Assembly: GCA_016650445.1 (NCBI GenBank)
Contig: JAENVS010000036.1
Coordinates: forward strand, 99,116-163,115
Length of the DNA: 64,000 nucleotides
Source of the DNA: Frankiaceae bacterium
Lineage (GTDB): Bacteria; Actinomycetota; Actinomycetes; Mycobacteriales; SCTD01
Direction: 5' to 3'
Part shown: one piece after another, positions 63,594 through 64,000 of the stretch
How positions within the stretch are numbered: the first letter of the stretch is position 1
Layout: every line of letters begins with the position of its first letter
Position numbers and translations under genes: made by a program
Notes under the pieces: model-generated
The model's input: only the letters and a program-made list of their open reading frames with translations
Databases searched by the model: none
What the model was told of the DNA's origin: nothing

Positions 63594-63623
63594 TCGACAG
63601 GAACGGCGCCTTTAGGCTAGGCT
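63594..63623 (+). promoter_or_regulatory. Candidate rpoB promoter
   Basis: TCGACA (63594-63599), 18 nt, then TAGGCT (63618-63623; a second TAGGCT overlaps at 63613). This suits an actinobacterial housekeeping promoter and leaves a leader of about 117 nt before rpoB. The rest of the 230-bp gap between the mce operon and rpoB shows no gene and no strong terminator. Confidence 0.45.
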
Positions 63624-63747
63624 GCCTGTTTGCGCTGCCTCCCGTCATATAACCGCCCAGGCCGTATGCCTGTGCAGGCCGGTCGAGTGTGCGTGCGCCG
63701 CCTGGGAACTCAGCTCTGGCAGGTCTCTGCCTTCGGAAGGACCCCTC

Positions 63748-64000
63748 TTGGCCGCCCGCAGTAACCCCAGCACGACCCGCACGACCCGCACGACCAGCAA
63801 GACCCCCCGCATCTCGTTCGCGAAGATCCGCGAGCCGCTCGAGGTCCCCAACCTGCTCGACCTGCAGGTCTCCGCGTTCGACTGGCTGGTCGGCAACGAC
63901 GTCTGGCAGGCCCGAGTCGCCGCCGCCGTCGACGAGGGCCGCGACGACGTCTCCACCCGGTCCGGGCTCGAGGAGATCTTCGAGGAGATCTCCTCGAGCC
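63748..64000 (+). CDS. rpoB: RNA polymerase beta subunit, N-terminal part
   Basis: The gene runs off the window end. The TTG start lies 8 nt after GGAAGG. The sequence has a Thr/Arg-rich leader and then the family start [20 protein letters not shown] followed by [10 protein letters not shown] and [10 protein letters not shown]. Mycobacterial rpoB also starts with TTG and has a similar leader before SFAKLREPLEVP. The complete Mce operon lies between it and rplL. Confidence 0.95.
   Translation, partial: MAARSNPSTTRTTRTTSKTPRISFAKIREPLEVPNLLDLQVSAFDWLVGNDVWQARVAAAVDEGRDDVSTRSGLEEIFEEISSS

Noticed and set aside
63961..64000. Hairpin-like CTCGAG/CTCGAG symmetry at the window end
   Set aside because: It arises from the repeated Glu-Glu-Ile codons of rpoB and lies inside a conserved coding region.

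Overview
The window is about 70% GC, gene-dense chromosomal DNA from an actinobacterium (class Actinomycetes; genus not resolvable by eye). The signs are a rex-hemACD operon, System II cytochrome c maturation genes, a BldC-type regulator, rpmG followed by two MaoC-fold dehydratases and tRNA-Trp-secE-nusG-rplKA, an Mce/YrbE locus between rplL and rpoB, an rpoB with a TTG start, many GTG starts, and 1-13 nt stop/start overlaps. Nearly all of it is core genome.

Layout. 1-900: 3' end of an acyl-CoA synthetase gene and a glutaredoxin-like gene. 940-12420: a Rex operator, then rex, hemA, hemC, hemD (fusion), hemB, hemL and a histidine phosphatase, followed by a tlpA-type lipoprotein gene, ccdA, resB and ccsB; haem synthesis and cytochrome c assembly are thus adjacent. 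12435-16890: small regulators and envelope genes (PLDc_N membrane protein, BldC-like protein, a 46-residue peptide gene, AsnC/Lrp regulator, a 656-residue alanine-rich surface protein, DUF4229, a secreted protein). 17070-36234: a perfect Rex operator, a geranylgeranyl/menaquinone reductase gene, all 14 nuo genes, a polyprenyl diphosphate synthase gene and a second partial nuoB-nuoC-nuoI set. The menaquinone side-chain genes therefore bracket Complex I, the enzyme that reduces menaquinone. 36257-37718: HtpX and YajQ.

37750-41490 is the only accessory-looking stretch: tRNA-Tyr with a strong terminator, a gene broken by one extra T, a 340-bp gene-free segment with palindromes and a direct repeat, a VapBC-type toxin-antitoxin pair with a paired operator, and a YCII protein gene with an ECF42-type sigma factor gene behind a matching ECF42 promoter.

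41500-51760: tRNA-Thr, tRNA-Met, rpmG, two dehydratases, an acyl-CoA synthetase, a glycosyltransferase-like fusion, patatin, an aminotransferase, tRNA-Trp, secE, nusG, rplK, rplA, an L10 leader, rplJ with an odd repeat tail, and rplL. 51790-63516: a complete Mce lipid-import operon (MlaF-type ATPase, two YrbE permeases, six Mce proteins, two Mce-associated proteins) preceded by two palindromes. 63594-64000: probable rpoB promoter and the start of rpoB.

The strongest unifying signal is regulatory. TGTGA-N6-TCACA palindromes lie before the rex-hem operon, the menaquinone reductase/Complex I operon and, with a variant core, the mce operon. This suggests that one redox (Rex) or CRP-type regulator links haem, respiration and possibly lipid uptake. 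I did not find a clear undescribed multi-gene system. The best candidates for new biology are the orphan nuoBCI set, the glycosyltransferase with a CysS-like tail, the two repeat-bearing tails and the tRNA-Tyr accessory segment.
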